From: Oryzias latipes
Taxonomy: Eukaryota > Chordata > Actinopteri > Beloniformes > Adrianichthyidae
Length of the DNA: 64,000 nt
Direction of reading: 5' to 3'
Assembly (NCBI RefSeq): GCF_002234675.1
Contig: NC_019878.2
Coordinates: 2,927,763 to 2,991,762 of the forward strand
Below are positions 31,816-44,778 of the stretch, piece after piece. Below the pieces are notes generated by a model that did not search any database, was not told where the DNA came from, and worked only from the letters and a program-made list of their open reading frames with translations. The number at the start of each line of letters is the position of its first letter. Position 1 is the first letter of the stretch. Both the position numbers and the translations under genes were made by a program.

Positions 31816-33411
31816 ATGCATCAAATTCAGGACAATCCAGAAGATCAATCAGACGTAAAGTCCCCATTAGACAGCACCCAAAGACAGCTGCTGTCAGAGG
31901 ACAGAAAAGTGCCCACGGTCTGGATCATTGGGTCGGGTCACTACATCACTGGGGCAGAATATACAGCTAATCGATGCTATGGACAAAACCTTGGCGTCGA
32001 TGCAAAAATCCATTGGATGGGAAAAGTCAGCATGCGCTGGAGGGATGTTCTTAAGCATTTTTATAGCCAGTTGTCCCAACAAAGGAGTTCCCCAGACTTT
32101 TTGGTTCTCCACGTTGGCAGCAACGACCTGGGAAACACAAATGTGTCAGATCTTGTCAGTAAAATGGTCAAGGACTTGACACACCTCCATCAAGCTTTTC
32201 CCCAAATGAAAATAGCTTATTCCTGCACAACTCCAAGGTTAGCATGGGGGGCATTTGATCCCAGAAAAATAAATGACGACAGGATGACGCTCAACAAAAG
32301 TATTCAATCCAGCGCCGGATTATTCAATGGTGCTGTGATAGAGCATCCAAAACTGACACTAGTTGAAAGTCATCTGTTCAAACCAGGTGGAATACACTTC
32401 ACCTCAAAAGGATTTGAAGTGTTTGTAAGCTCCATCCGTGAAACCATTGAGCAAACTCTCCACCAGACATTGTCAAGAGGCCAAACTCACCAGCCTCAGT
32501 CATGTCTTCGTGTCCCTTCTACATCTGGGCCAATCCAGTCTGACAACCCAAAGCCTAATCTGAAAAGAAAAGTCAGTTCAGAGGAGCTCTCACAGAGCAG
32601 AGTCAGCACACATTTGTCCCCAACCAAAAAGCAGAAAGTCATCTGTGAAAATGATAGCCAGGGTAGGCAGCACTCACCAGATTTTAAAAGCCTTTTTGCT
32701 GGTCTACCACCATTTGAGACAGAAATCCAGCCTGAGAAGAGGGAAGAGGACACATCAAGCTCCCCTGACCTCAGCTTTTCAACAAACAGCTCACCAATGG
32801 AAACACCCAAAGTCACCAGACCGCCTGATGTCTGGATCGTTGGGTCAACTTATATTTCACGGGCACAGCCTGCAGCTAAACATCTTTTTGGACAAAACTT
32901 GGATCTTGATGCTAATGTTAAGTGGATTGGAATTAGACACGTGGGCTGGAAGGACGTTGTTGATAACCTTCATCACACAATCTCCAAAGAAGATGGTCCC
33001 CCTGAAATTTTAGTTATCCAAGCTGCAGGAAAAGAATTGGGACGAATGCCTCCAATACAGATCGCAAATCAAATGTTAAAAGACCTGAGGCTTCTGAGAC
33101 AAACGTACCCTCAAATGAGAATAGTTTTGTCCCTCATCCTTCCAAGGAAAAGTGGGAAATTAGATCATCTTTTTCAGAAGGATAAAAGCTGGACATTAGT
33201 CAACGACATTATGAAGGGGTATACGGACCGGTTCGATGTAGTGGAGCATCAAGATTTGTCACCTGATGATGACAAAATGTATAGACCTGATGGAATAACT
33301 TTAACATTACAAGGAAATCAAATCTTTCTAAACAACATCCACACTGCCATCCAGAAATGCCTCCAAGAACAAGATGAATGGATGACTTCTTGTCTTGACA
33401 GACCTTTTTAA
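31816..33411 (+). CDS. Tandem SGNH-hydrolase-like protein, degenerate active sites, single exon
   Basis: An intact 531-codon frame with no introns. Domain 1 (about residues 34-215) and domain 2 (about 336-515) are diverged copies of one SGNH/GDSL-like fold: VWIIGSGHY / VWIVGSTYI, YGQNLGVDAKIHW / FGQNLDLDANVKW, PDFLVLHVGSNDLG / PEILVIQAAGKELG, FPQMKI / YPQMRI, PGGIHFT / PDGITLT. Domain 1 keeps the block III GSND (101-104) and His-194, but the nucleophile Ser of the GDS-type motif and the Asp two before the His are absent. Domain 2 lacks all of them. The linker (about 235-330) is Ser/Pro-rich and carries LKRKV (249-253) and PTKKQKV (269-275), resembling nuclear localisation signals. ATG 31816 is chosen; the frame opens slightly earlier with TTG. 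A poly(A) signal (aataaa) lies 27 nt past the stop. Related SGNH proteins occur in fish and amphibian mobile elements. Function unknown; catalysis appears unlikely. Confidence 0.75.
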   Translation: MHQIQDNPEDQSDVKSPLDSTQRQLLSEDRKVPTVWIIGSGHYITGAEYTANRCYGQNLGVDAKIHWMGKVSMRWRDVLKHFYSQLSQQRSSPDFLVLHVGSNDLGNTNVSDLVSKMVKDLTHLHQAFPQMKIAYSCTTPRLAWGAFDPRKINDDRMTLNKSIQSSAGLFNGAVIEHPKLTLVESHLFKPGGIHFTSKGFEVFVSSIRETIEQTLHQTLSRGQTHQPQSCLRVPSTSGPIQSDNPKPNLKRKVSSEELSQSRVSTHLSPTKKQKVICENDSQGRQHSPDFKSLFAGLPPFETEIQPEKREEDTSSSPDLSFSTNSSPMETPKVTRPPDVWIVGSTYISRAQPAAKHLFGQNLDLDANVKWIGIRHVGWKDVVDNLHHTISKEDGPPEILVIQAAGKELGRMPPIQIANQMLKDLRLLRQTYPQMRIVLSLILPRKSGKLDHLFQKDKSWTLVNDIMKGYTDRFDVVEHQDLSPDDDKMYRPDGITLTLQGNQIFLNNIHTAIQKCLQEQDEWMTSCLDRPF

Positions 33412-33437
33412 TGAGCAAGATTTTTTCAATTGGCTGA

Positions 33438-33443
33438 AATAAA
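33438..33443 (+). terminator. Poly(A) signal of the SGNH-like gene
   Basis: AATAAA starting 27 nt after the TAA stop. With the TATA-like box it implies a compact transcript of about 1.75 kb. Confidence 0.55.
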
Positions 33444-36400
33444 TGACAACAAGCACCAAAGAACCTTGGATGATGAGCTACTCCAAATTCAAATTTTCTA
33501 TTGAGGGTTGATACATTTTGAATTGAAGACACATTTGTTTGGATGAAAACAGATTTAAGCTTTAGGCCTGCAATGTATGGGTTTTCTCCGAGTCTTTCGG
33601 TTTCTCCCACAATCCCAAAAAACATGCCAGCAGAAAGCTGGAAAAAGAAAAGCTCCAGCTGCCTCAAGAATTTAAAAAAATATTGACCAACAGAGCCAGG
33701 ACCCTGACAAGAGTTGGCAAATGGAGGCAGCAGCTAAAAAGGAAAAATAAATCTTAGAAGATTTTCTCTCAAGCATAAGGAACGCCATCTTAAAGAACCT
33801 GGTGCAACCCCCACCCCCCACCCCCCACCCCCAGCATTAAAAAAAGGTCCCCTACAGATTTAACATTTCAAAGTTCCTCAACAATTCGGCCACTGACTGC
33901 CAGGTCTGTACCTCCAAACCCAAGAAGAAACTCTTCCTCCCTAAAAGTCTCTCCTCACTCTGTGGAAAAATCCCCAAATGAGCTTCAAAAACAGGGGCAG
34001 CACGTTGGTCTGTTGGTTAACATCGTTTGCTGACAGGACCACGTCTGCGTGGGTTTTCTCCGAGCACTTCGGTCCCCCCCACTTTTACAAATATATTAGT
34101 AAATATTCAGTGACCTTTATAACAAGAATAAACAAATTATTAAAATAAAAACATTCAATTTGATTCAATAAAATAAATTATCAGTCACCAAATTTATATG
34201 GAAATACGTCCAACAAATCCTGGCAGTCCTGTGGGTTTTCTCCGAGGACTTCGGTTTCCCCACAGTAATTCTTAGTAATTGGCTAGTGACTGATGAATTC
34301 CCCTCCCTGAATCGCCACCTTATCGTGGTGGAGGGGTTTGCGTGCCCGAATGACCCCAGGAGTGGTGTTGTTAGACGCATTTGCCCTGTTGGGCTGTTTC
34401 ATGGTAAACTGCTCCTGGGGGACGGGCCAGACTAAGGGCGATTCAAACAAACAACATTTTATTAAAGGATAAAATTCATCCTCCCAACAAGATTGACCTG
34501 GGCCTCAGCCTGGAGCCAGAACTGGAGGAGGGACTAGTTTGTAATGGCTGTTACTTCCACCATGTTTTCTTTTGGGGTCAGACCAAATGAGCTCCATGGC
34601 TTCACCTCTGATTCTGTTTGTAACTTTGATGGACATAACTGCTTTGGGCAGCCACACACAGAGGTTTGACTTCAGCAGCCTTAGAATGGCATCTAGACTG
34701 TTCTGGAAGGAGTGGTGTTGGGAGAGTGGGTCCTTTTCACAGCAGGAACAAACTCAGACTAGGAGCTATGCAGCTTTCTGAAACGGTTCAGTTAGAATTT
34801 TCACCATTTCAGTCTGGACTCAGGGGAGGACGTGGACGGGGTGGAGACAGTCCAGTTAGCTGAAAGTTGGTTGAAGCACAAGGCTATCCTAGGTTCCTTT
34901 CATGTTTGGTCCAAAAACATAAAGACACTGATAATGGTATGCCTGCTCTAACAGGTTAGGGTTCGATTCCCTACGGTGTTCTGCCAAATATTTGGACTTT
35001 TATACATGAAAAGATGAGCATTGCAACCATAAAGCTGGATCAATGCTCATGTCCACCTGAGGATCAGAGAAGAAAATGAGTGGAAGACGGCTTTCCACAT
35101 TTGAAATGCTTGGTTCTGCAGTTCTGTCAAGCTGACGCCCCCACGGTCTGTTAAGTCATGGTGAACAATGTTCTTCATGGCTTTTTCTACAGCTTTGTTT
35201 TTGGAAAGCTTGATCTTGATTTTCCCCAGATATCAGTCTGACTACGTTCATCATGTCTGATTTATTTTGCAGCTTTTGCTGGAGAACTCTTAAAGCAGAA
35301 AAATGTGAGCTCCACTCTCCTTTAATCCGCTTTCTTGGATACATTTAGGTCTCTGAAACATTCAGTTCTCTCATAACAAGTTCTCTTCTGCACCAATTCT
35401 GACCCAAACTGACCCTGAAAATCCATTTGATGTAGAAGTGGACGCATCAGACTCTGCTGTGGGTTCTGTGCTCTCATCATTTCCTGTCTCTGATAACAGT
35501 TATGTGCTTCCTACTCCAGCAAACTGACCTCATCTTTAAAAACTACAACATAAGGGACAACGAACTACTAGCCATTAAACTGGTGCTTGAAGAAAGGAGG
35601 ATTTGGCAACCATAAAATCAAATAAAGTCAGAAACAATTTGATACAATAGAGAAAGAATAAAATGAATTAAACAATAAAGTAATACAATAAATAAAATTA
35701 ACAAGCTGCTCACTAAATCTGCTCACTGGAGTTAAAAACCTCTCCATGACTCCTTTGGTGCTCCAGCCTTACACAACAGCCTGTAAATGTTCACACACTC
35801 ATTCTGAAACGACAATAAAGTAGCCGGATCCATTCAAGTAAAGAACTCATGAAAGATGACAGGAAATGGATGGAAGATTCTGGACGTTACACCATGGAGG
35901 AGAAGAGGATGGACTAGAAACCTGAAGCTGACCTGAGGGGTCAAGGACCTGCAGAGACCTCCTCAGGATGCAGCGGCTGCTTATGAGGAGCTTCTGGAAG
36001 GAGATCCAGAGAACCTGAAGGAGTCTTCCTCCTCTGATCACTTCTACTTGATGTGCATCTCTCTCATTCTCAAAGGTTTTTGAGAACTTTTCAGCATCAA
36101 CCGGTCTCCATCAGGAAAAGGACAGAAGCATATGCACTGATTTCATTTGAGTTTGATTTCATTCCTGAATACTTTCACTGTTTGAAAACCCGATAAGTGT
36201 GTTTTGAAGGAGTAAAGTCTGCTTCATCCTCAGGAGTGCATGTTTCTCCAAGCCTCTCTCTGTCACGGTGGGGATTTCTTCCTCTTTGGCAGCTGGTTCC
36301 ACGTCGTGCAGGTGTGACGAGGCGTCGCACCGTTTGAATTCCGTGGTAATAAATCAACACAAAATGGGATTAAATCGACAATCGTTTCTGACAAATGAAC

Positions 36401-37680
36401 CCGTTCAAATAAGTAACGAACCAGCGATTTTAAAACTTGAAATGTCAGCAATTTGAGAAACTTCTGGTCTGTTTCTGACAAAAACAAGTAGAGGATTCAC
36501 GTCATTTCTGGTGAGGGTGTGAGGAGCTGAGGTGGACCTGAAGGCCGGGTTCATCCTGGACCGTCCAGCAGTCCATGGCAGAGTAAAACACCCTCCCGTT
36601 CTCACATCTCACAGCAGGAGCGGAAAGAGGAAGAAGCTGACTGCAGAGCTGAACCACCTCCTGCTGCACTTTTATGACAATTCCAGGTTCTCAGAAATAT
36701 TTTCATCTGAATGTTTCTAAAGAAACAGACAGGAAGTGAGCATGCAGCATCACTGCAGTCTCATGTCAGGTCGGTTCAACACAAAGTCCTCTGCTGCCCG
36801 ATTCCTCTGATGAAGAACAAAGTGTAGCAGTGATTTAAAATGAAAATGAGACTTCTGCAGCACCGACGGGCCTCTTTTTGTGAGCCCTTTGTTCCGTCCT
36901 TTCAGGACGTTGTGGGACGAGCAGAACAGCGGATCCGCGATCATGGAGGACCCAGAAACCCCAGAGCTTCTCTGCGTCTGTCATGCACTGACCTCAGGGG
37001 GAATCTGTGTGGTCTCCTCTGTCAGCCGGGTTCTGACATCGTTAAAATAAACATAACAGTTTTCCTGTAAAAATACTATGCAGCTAACAAGTGGTTCAAA
37101 TAAAGACTCTTGCAGCATATTTAGCTTCTAGAGTCAAACATTTTTGCTTTTTTTAAAGCAGAAACAGATCTTTACCATCAAGTTGTGGTTTAAAGGGAAA
37201 TATTTCGGGATAAACTGCTCACAGCGGGCTGTTTACGACATATTTAATGCAGAGACAGATTTGGTCTTTTTTTAAATTTAGGATTCTGTGTTGTGTTCCC
37301 ACTGCAAAAACAAGGCCCCAAAAATAAGTCATACATGTTTCAAATTTAAAAACTTGTTTGAAATAAGCAGAATATCTGCAAAGAGGGGTCTTATCAAGAA
37401 TTCCTATTTTAAGAAAAATATTTCTAGGACATGTTTTCTTAAAGATTATTTTGCTTTAGGAAAACTTTCTTGATAAGATTATTTTTCTTGAAAGACAGAT
37501 TATAAGGTACATTTTCTCTTTTTACTTGAAGATTTGGTTTTTGCAGTGCACTGACACAAAGCTGGAGGTTCTGCTGCTCCTCCTCCATCTTTGCTCCTGA
37601 ACACAGAGGAGGAGCAATGCAGAGGATTTCTGCAGAAAGAAACTTCAACTAAAAGCAAAGGAGGAGAAGGAGGAGCTGAG
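33444..37680. other. Intergenic, repeat fragments
   Basis: Short copies of a common fish repeat end (gggttttctccgag) occur near 33578, 34050 and 34231. A tRNA-promoter-like ggttcgattccc is at about 34954. A block at 34290-34450 (gaatcgccaccttatcgtgg) resembles a LINE-associated repeat I recall from fish. Part of a Gypsy RNase H (FDVEVDASDSAVGSVLS, then NELLAIKLVLEE after frame damage) lies at about 35395-35600 on the + strand. No host gene is recognised. Confidence 0.5.
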
Positions 37681-37760
37681 ACTTCAGGAATGATGTGAAT
37701 GTGAGGGCCTCTCCTCCCATAATGCAGCAGTGCGGTGGTCCCGGCGCCGGTGTTGGTCCT

Positions 37761-40700
37761 TCAGCCGCTCCTGTCGTTCTCTTTTTCTGTCTTCTCCGAA
37801 CTCTTCAGCTGAGAAACAAAAACCAGCAGAGTTCAAAGAAAACCAGAGGCCACCATAACTTCTGGCAGAACTGGACTCACCTTTTTCTTGCTGAACGGTG
37901 GATCCTTCCACAGCGTTTCCACGGTAACGCGGCCCTGTTCAGCCCAAGTGAGCGCCGAGTCCCGACCCGTCTGAGGGGAACATGAACATCACGTCTGTTT
38001 GTTTCTGCATTCGAGAACCACCAAAGGAAAGTTTATCTTCCTGAGAAACAAACCTTTCAGGGGGAAAATGGCTGCTGAAATTCTAACAACACCTACAGAG
38101 GGGCACAAAAGTATTCAGTCAGCCACAAAGTGTGCAAGTTCTCCCACTAAAATAGATGAGAGAGGCCTGTCATTATCATCACATCAACTATGAGAGAGAG
38201 GAGTTTGGAGTGTGACTGTTTGAGCTTGTGGACAGGTGTCTTTCTATAGATAACCAGCTCAACAGGTGTCATTAATACAGGTAACAGTGGAGGACAGAGG
38301 ATCCTCTACAGAAGAAGTTACAGGTCTGTGAGAGACAGAAATCCTGCTTGTAGATGACCACATAATTATTTTCCACCATAATTCACAAATAAACTCTTTA
38401 AAAATCAGACGTGATTTTCTGGATTTTTTTTCTCATTTTGTCTTTCATAGTTGAGGTTTACCTATGATGAAAATTACAGGCCTCTCATCTTTTTAAGAAC
38501 TTGCACAGTTGGTGGCTGACTGAATACTTTTTACTCTACTTTATGTAATTGATTACAAATATATGAAATGGATGAAGGCGCATATGGCGAGCTCCATTCA
38601 GTTATCTGTTTTCAACATGTAGAAATAAGGAATATTTTAAAAACATTGGTTTTAAACTCCATGTTTTCCGAGGGATTCCAAAGTCCTAAAAATCTGCTCC
38701 CTGTTCTGCTGCCCTCTGCTGGCCAGTAGGGGTAAGTGCAGGCTGTGTCTCAGGCTGCAGCCACCGGCAGATTCTTCCTTTAACTCGCTGACCTGCATGA
38801 CCTCAACACATTCTTTCTCTGCTTCCATGGAAACCTTTGAAAAATCAAACCCCCAGCTTCACCCAAACAGAAGTTCAGGTTAGAACAGTGGAATCTGTCC
38901 TGCAGGAGGCGCAGTGGAGAAACCATGAAAGCAGGTGACGAGTGGAAATCAGGAACTCCGTTCACAGCAAAGGAAAACCACCTCGGATCAAACCAACTCA
39001 GATAAGCTTATCCTCCAACAGAAACTGTTCTGAAGCTCTAGCTGTGATTTTTCTCAGTTATTAGCTGCTAGGAAGAAGCTTTTGAGCCAAACGATAAATG
39101 ATTCTAGTCTAAAATTAAAATAGAACACAATGGAGGTGAGAGCAGCTGCTTCCTGAAGCTCAAGCCAAGCACAGAGTCCTGGTTTTCCCATCCAGGTTCA
39201 TGAAATCACAGACTCTGAGGTCAGTTTGGAAAATTCTCTACAACTAAAAACAGAAGGGCTTCATGACGAGAGACTGATAAAGCAAAGAAATCTAAGAAAA
39301 ACTGAAAAAGAAACAGGGTGAAGCTAAAACAGGAAAGAATGAAAAAGAAGAAAAACAGCAGAGGCCAAAGTCTGGTTGATCCACGGACTGTAATGAAAAC
39401 TGGAGTGAGTGAGAGTGACGCCACCATAGAAAATGACTTCACTCCAACTACATGAGGTCAAGGCAGTCGCCATTTTTGCTGCAAGTTGGAGCCAGAAGAC
39501 GTCAGTAAATATTTATTATTCTAAAATCTGTCAATCTAACGGTTCAAATGTTCAACGTGGAGGCCAGAGGGCCCCGCCTACTTTCATGGAGGCGTCTGGT
39601 CAGTTTATAACGAATAATTTGCAACAAAGAAAAGAAATCATGAAAAAAATGGAGATTATCCAGAAGATGTTAAAAGGGGTATCAGATCCAGAATGGCTCT
39701 TCTGACCAATAGGATGACTGAACCATTTTCTATAGACGTCTCTGGGATTTCTGTACTTCCTGTTGGGGGGGCTCAGTCCAGTTCTCATACACAGTCAATG
39801 GTTTATCCTGATTAGCTGAAAACATGGCGGGAAGGCAAAGAGGCAGTGTTGTGGGCGTGGCCTTTGTCTACCTTCAACAAGGCGGCGGCCTGCTGGGGGT
39901 GAAACATGGAGGCGCTCAGAGCCATCAGTCCGACCGGGAACAGCAGCCGCTTCAGCCGGGAGCCTGGAAGCCCAGAGGGGCAGAAACAGGAGGTGATGTG
40001 GACCGTGGTCACTCCCAACAACACCTCAGCACGGCGGCGGAGCATCATGATGAGGGCGTGTAACGGCTATCTGTAAAGACCGCCACGGGGAGAATCGCTG
40101 CACGCTTCAGAGTAAAGCAGGACAGGAAGGTGGAAATATGAAAACCACCCCCACTTCGTTTAAAGCTACATCCCCAAAGAATCACACAAAACAAAAACAT
40201 CCAACAGGTTGACAGGATGGAGATGAAGCCGCTTCTCCACAGCAGACCTGAAGAGTCCTTTCAAAACGGCTCTCATTCCCTTTAAAATATCTCTAAAGCT
40301 CCAGCTCACATGGAAGCAGTCTGAAGATGCTACACACAAACCACAGAGGGGTCAGCGTTGGTGACCAGCAGAGGTCATCGAAGGCTTTCATCTGAGGGCG
40401 ACGGTGGAAAAGACAATTCCCTCTAGATGTGAGATTAGAGAGAAACCTCCAGCAGAGCCAGACTCAGCGAGGACGACCGGAAAAACATAAACTCACTGGA
40501 GCATCGGCCACAGAAAAGAAGAGGGAAGAGAGGAGCCACGGCACTGAGAGGACAGGAAGCAAACAAACTGAAGATGTGTTACAGACCAGTTGGTGCCTGC
40601 AAACAGAAGACAACTGACCCCAAATGTCAAGAACACTAGAAAGTGCTAAAAAACCAAAGATTTCCAGGTCAGTAAATGCATCATTGGCGTCTACGTTCAT

Positions 40701-42906
40701 GGTTAGAACAGAGCCGACCGGGGCAAAGCAGAAACTCCCAGCATGCTCTGAACTGAAAGGGGCGCGTCTTATTTTGAAAAGCTCGGGTGGGAGGATTTCT
40801 CTCTGACTTTTTCTAAATCCTACTTTGTGGCACCAATCTGGTATTTTTTAGAGATTTGGATTATCTGATGAATCGACGAAGAATCTTTAAGAATCTGGTT
40901 TTTTTTTTTAAACCCACATCCGGTTACCTTTGGCGAGGTAAAGTCCCAGGAAGCCGGAGAATCCCACCACCGCCACGCCGGGGTACAGGTCAGGGGGGGG
41001 CTCACTCAGGAACCGGTACGTGTCTGGAGGTCAGATGAAAGTGTCAGGGATCACATCAGATGTGGCATAGATAGTCTCAGAATGATGATGAAGCCAAACG
41101 TCTTCAAGAAAAGAAAACGGTCCATCTGATTGGCTGTGGCGACGGCTGAAGGGGGAACGACCATTCAAAGAAAACACACTTCCATCAGAAAAGATACAAT
41201 AAAGGTGAGAATTAAAATGATTATAAATAAGAACGACAAATAAGAAAATGCACAAATTACATGAAAATTCTAATCTGTATTTTAACAAATTACATCCTTT
41301 AGGATTTTTCTCATAATCCCTAAAAAAATGTAAAAGTCAAACCCACAGATAAATGTTGCATATGCGTACAGGAATCTGGGACTTTAAGGTTTTAGTTTTC
41401 TGTTATAATGATGTTCTCCTAAAAAAAACAATAACAAAAAGAATTCTTTTAACTGTGTTTTCAAAGAAACAGCAGAAACAAAGCTTTTATTTCTCCTTCC
41501 TTCCATGGTTTAAACCCTTTTTTTACTGTTTTACACAGCTTGTGGTGAAGTTTAGGATTGTGGGAAGACACTTTCACTCAAACCCTGCAAACATTTCTAT
41601 GCTGTTCTAGTTTTCCATTTCAACTCCACAGATTGGTGGAGTTTTCCTGTTTTCTTTTTATGGACACTTAAGCCGTTTCAGAGAGATTTAAAGTCCCACT
41701 CTGATCTATTATTGAATGATGATGATGCTGCTTTTAGCCAAAATCTAAAAGCCTGTATCGTTTTCTAGGACATAGTGTCTGCAGAGCGGCAGGAGTTCAG
41801 CAGAAATTCCTCTGAGTTGTGGGGGCGGGGCCGAGTGAGCCCGCCCACCTTTCCCCTCCCCTGTTGCGGAGCAGAGCAGGGAGCTTGTGGCCCCCCAGCA
41901 TATTATCTACATCACATATACCATCTTTTTCAAACAGAATTTTTTCATCTGCTCCTGATTCACAAGGATTACATAAAGAAATCCTTGGAAACGCTTTAAA
42001 CCCTAATTTTCTTTGTTCATGTCCTCCATCCTGAGAAAAAGTCTACTAGAACGTGTTAAAAACCTCATCTTCATTGGATCTTGAAGCTGTTTTGTGCTGA
42101 CCGCTCGTGTCTTTGTCCTCACCTGTGGCCGTCCTCACGGCGGCGTGGATGTAAGGCTCCACCGTCCCGTAGGCCTGCTGGACTCCACGGAGCAGGAGAC
42201 AAAGAGAGGAACGTTCCAAATGATCAGGCTGGTCCACATTTTCTGGTGACGGTGTCACTCACAACGTCTATCTGCAACAACACAAGCTGCCATTTCTCTG
42301 ACACTGAGATCTTCAGTCTGCAGGACTCCTGGTTGGTTCTGGATTGATGAGGCTCCTCTATGGTGGAGCCAGCTCTCTGCTTCAGGTCATCTGTCTTCAG
42401 AACTTTAAACTATACTAATAAAGCTGAGAGCTGAACTTTAGCTGGGTGACTTTGAGCTCAGGATGATTTCAAAATCCTCTGGAATAATAGGATTCTGATC
42501 AAATCTACTCAAACCCGTTAGCAGATCTCCTCAGGGTTTATTCTGGATCCTCGTGTCTCCTTGAATCCCAGACTCACCTCAGCTTTTTCCACTCCTGTCT
42601 GCACACTTTGCTGGAAAAAGATGCACAGAATTCCAACAGTCAATCAACGTGTGTCAGTGGAAACGCAAAGATATGAAGCAAAGCTTTGGGGACTAAAGCA
42701 GACATCTGCAATTCCAGGAAAACCTCCTCATCGAAGGATGAGATCCGTTTGGATGTGCTTCAGTATGAACTTAGGTAACACACCTGACAGTGGTTTGTGT
42801 ATGGCTCCGCCCACTTCCTCAGCAGCGCCACAGTCTGCTCCAGCGGCCCCGCCTCCCGCTCCGCCTCTAGAGGCTTGGATTCAGGGACGGTGTACAGAGA
42901 CGGCAA
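37761..42906 (-). CDS. apoo: Apolipoprotein O / MICOS subunit MIC26, first coding exon unresolved
   Basis: MIC26 sits in the mitochondrial inner membrane as part of the MICOS complex that shapes cristae junctions. Minus-strand exons: 42906-42784 ([12 protein letters not shown] ... [13 protein letters not shown]), 42610-42578 ([11 protein letters not shown]), 42177-42123 ([13 protein letters not shown]), 41023-40928 ([21 protein letters not shown]), 39963-39872 ([19 protein letters not shown]), 37970-37881 ([18 protein letters not shown]) and 37808-37761 (ends NDRSG, stop). They total 178 codons plus stop, and all phases join. The glycine-rich membrane helices and the motifs SLYxVPE, EPYT and PQQA match human APOO (198 aa), whose neighbour is also KLHL15. 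The exon coding for the mitochondrial presequence (about 30 residues) was not found with confidence between 42907 and 44400. Confidence 0.85.
38099..38533. mobile_element. Internally deleted Tc1/mariner element in an APOO intron
   Basis: The left end reads ggggcacaaaagtattcagt, then cagccacaaagtgtgcaagt. The right end mirrors it (aagaacttgcacagttggtg, then gctgactgaatactttt). The interior keeps only the flanks of a known fish Tc1 family (gtttggagtgtgactgtttg, aaaattacaggcctctcatc). The transposase is gone. Confidence 0.75.
41688..42085. mobile_element. Dispersed TIR repeat, copy A (overlaps APOO intron)
   Basis: Begins ttaaagtcccactctgat and ends near cttcattggatcttgaa. It shares ctgagttgtggg, gctcctgattcacaa and catgtcctccatc with copies near 51660-52161 and 57765-58403, and shares its start with 55456. 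Non-coding. Confidence 0.55.
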
Positions 42907-44778
42907 CTGAAAGAGACCAGCGGTCAAGGTGCTGCAGACAGAGACGGCCTGTCCAGGTTACTTCAGATCAAACACTCTGAAAGAGTCGGTCCTTTTCTCA
43001 TTTTAATAACAAAAGCTTTTTTTATCACTAAAACACTTTTGGTCTTTTTTTCGTAATCTCACACGTCTTTGTCACAGATTATCTTTGTCCCAAGGATTTT
43101 GTGTCATTTTAAAAATTGTTTTACTGTGTGAGAAACCTTCATTCTAGTGTAAAATGTCTTGAATATTTACTGATTAATCCTATTTCTTGTCGTATTGGAA
43201 TCTTTGAGGTCATTCTGAGGGGGATCCAGACACAGACGTTAGTAGCAACAGGATCACAATCGATGCGTAAACAGTGGAATAAAAACGTTCTCGCATGTTT
43301 CCATTCAGTTATTTATTAACCCGTCAGTGAGGCTCTAACAACCTTCAAAAAGACGAGTTTAGCATAGAGAAAAAGATGAACTGTGATTCTAATGTCACAT
43401 TTAATAGATTCTGAATATTTTTAAGTCTAAAATATAGTAATAGTTGATCTATTGGCTGGAATATTTAGGAGCGTGAAAAGCCTGACTGGAGCATCCGTTC
43501 CCAGAACCACACTGCAGCTCAGACAGCAGCTGTGAAGACTTTACACCTGTGGTGGGGGTCAAACAAAACGACTGGAACACACAAAAGAACACTACTTAGT
43601 GTATACTTTTGTCAATCTAGAACATTTTAAAAGCACTTTCTTCCTTTTATCTGAATTGTGAACTTTATAAAGGACAGATTGATACCCTTTTCATCTTTTT
43701 ATCTGTATTTTTGGATTGTGATAATTGATCATTTCTGACAGAGTCACTGGTTAAAAACTGCTTTCAAAAAAACTGCTTTTTTATGTAGATGGAAAAACTT
43801 AATTTACCACTTTCTTATTTTAAACATTAATGACTTTATCAGCTTCTCTGTGTGATTGAGATGCACTTATCGAAATCTTTTGTTCTTTCCTGTTTTGATT
43901 GTGAAGTCATATTTATATTTTGTCTTTAATTTTTTTTTTTTTTTTGTGAATAATAGACCTCATTCAGGTCCAGAAGCGGCTGGGAGCTCCTCTTCTTCGC
44001 CTCGCTCATTCCTGCCGTCAGTCCCGGAGCAGCAGCGGCACACAGCGACACCTAGTGGACACAAACAGATCACACGCAGATCTTCAGAATCAATTAAAAC
44101 TCGATGGTGTCAGTTTTTTGAGAGGACGATAAATGTAGGGTAAATATACCCTATAAAGAATAACACATCTTAATCCTAAACCAATTCGACACGAGCAGAG
44201 ATGCTAGCAACGGCTACAAGCGGAATGCTAAATTGACATCAATTGTTAAAGTTAACCACTAACTCCTCAGTCAATTCCTCTTCATCTAGAACCGTTTATA
44301 AGGAAATCAGTCTGCCGTTTAGAAGACGATCCACAAGGTTAGCGTTATGGAGAAAATTACCAGCTTCTTTAAGGACATCTTCATTCAGTCGTGTTTTCCT
44401 ACGGGTACTCGTAAGGGTCAAAAGAACGAAGCGCACGCGCACTGGAAAACAAGAGGACCATGCTTTATGAATAATAAAAGAAATAGTGACGAATGAAACT
44501 GCAACTGGAAAGACAACCCTGACTGCAAAAAACTACAAAAAAATGTCAGAGGCTTCAGTAGTATTAAAAATCCACGTAGGAAAGAAATTAGTACTTCAAA
44601 AAATGCACTTTTAACATTCGTTTACATAGGAGAAACAAAGAAATTGTCGATTTTACCTGTCAAACTATAAACTCAAATGCATTTGTAATTAACGTGGTTC
44701 TGTCGTTTTTATTTTACTTTTGTACCTCATGAGGGGCATTTTTCATGTCAATGAAAACCTTAAAGCTCGATGTTTATT
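42907..44778. other. APOO 5' intron and upstream flank
   Basis: Should contain the first APOO exon and promoter. On the minus strand a GC-richer stretch at 43960-44060 gives a short ATG frame (MSEAKKRSSQPLL), and at 44384-44322 another gives MKMSLKKLVIFSITLTLW. Neither has a convincing donor in the needed phase. A poly(T) run lies at about 43930-43945. Nothing else is seen. Confidence 0.4.
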
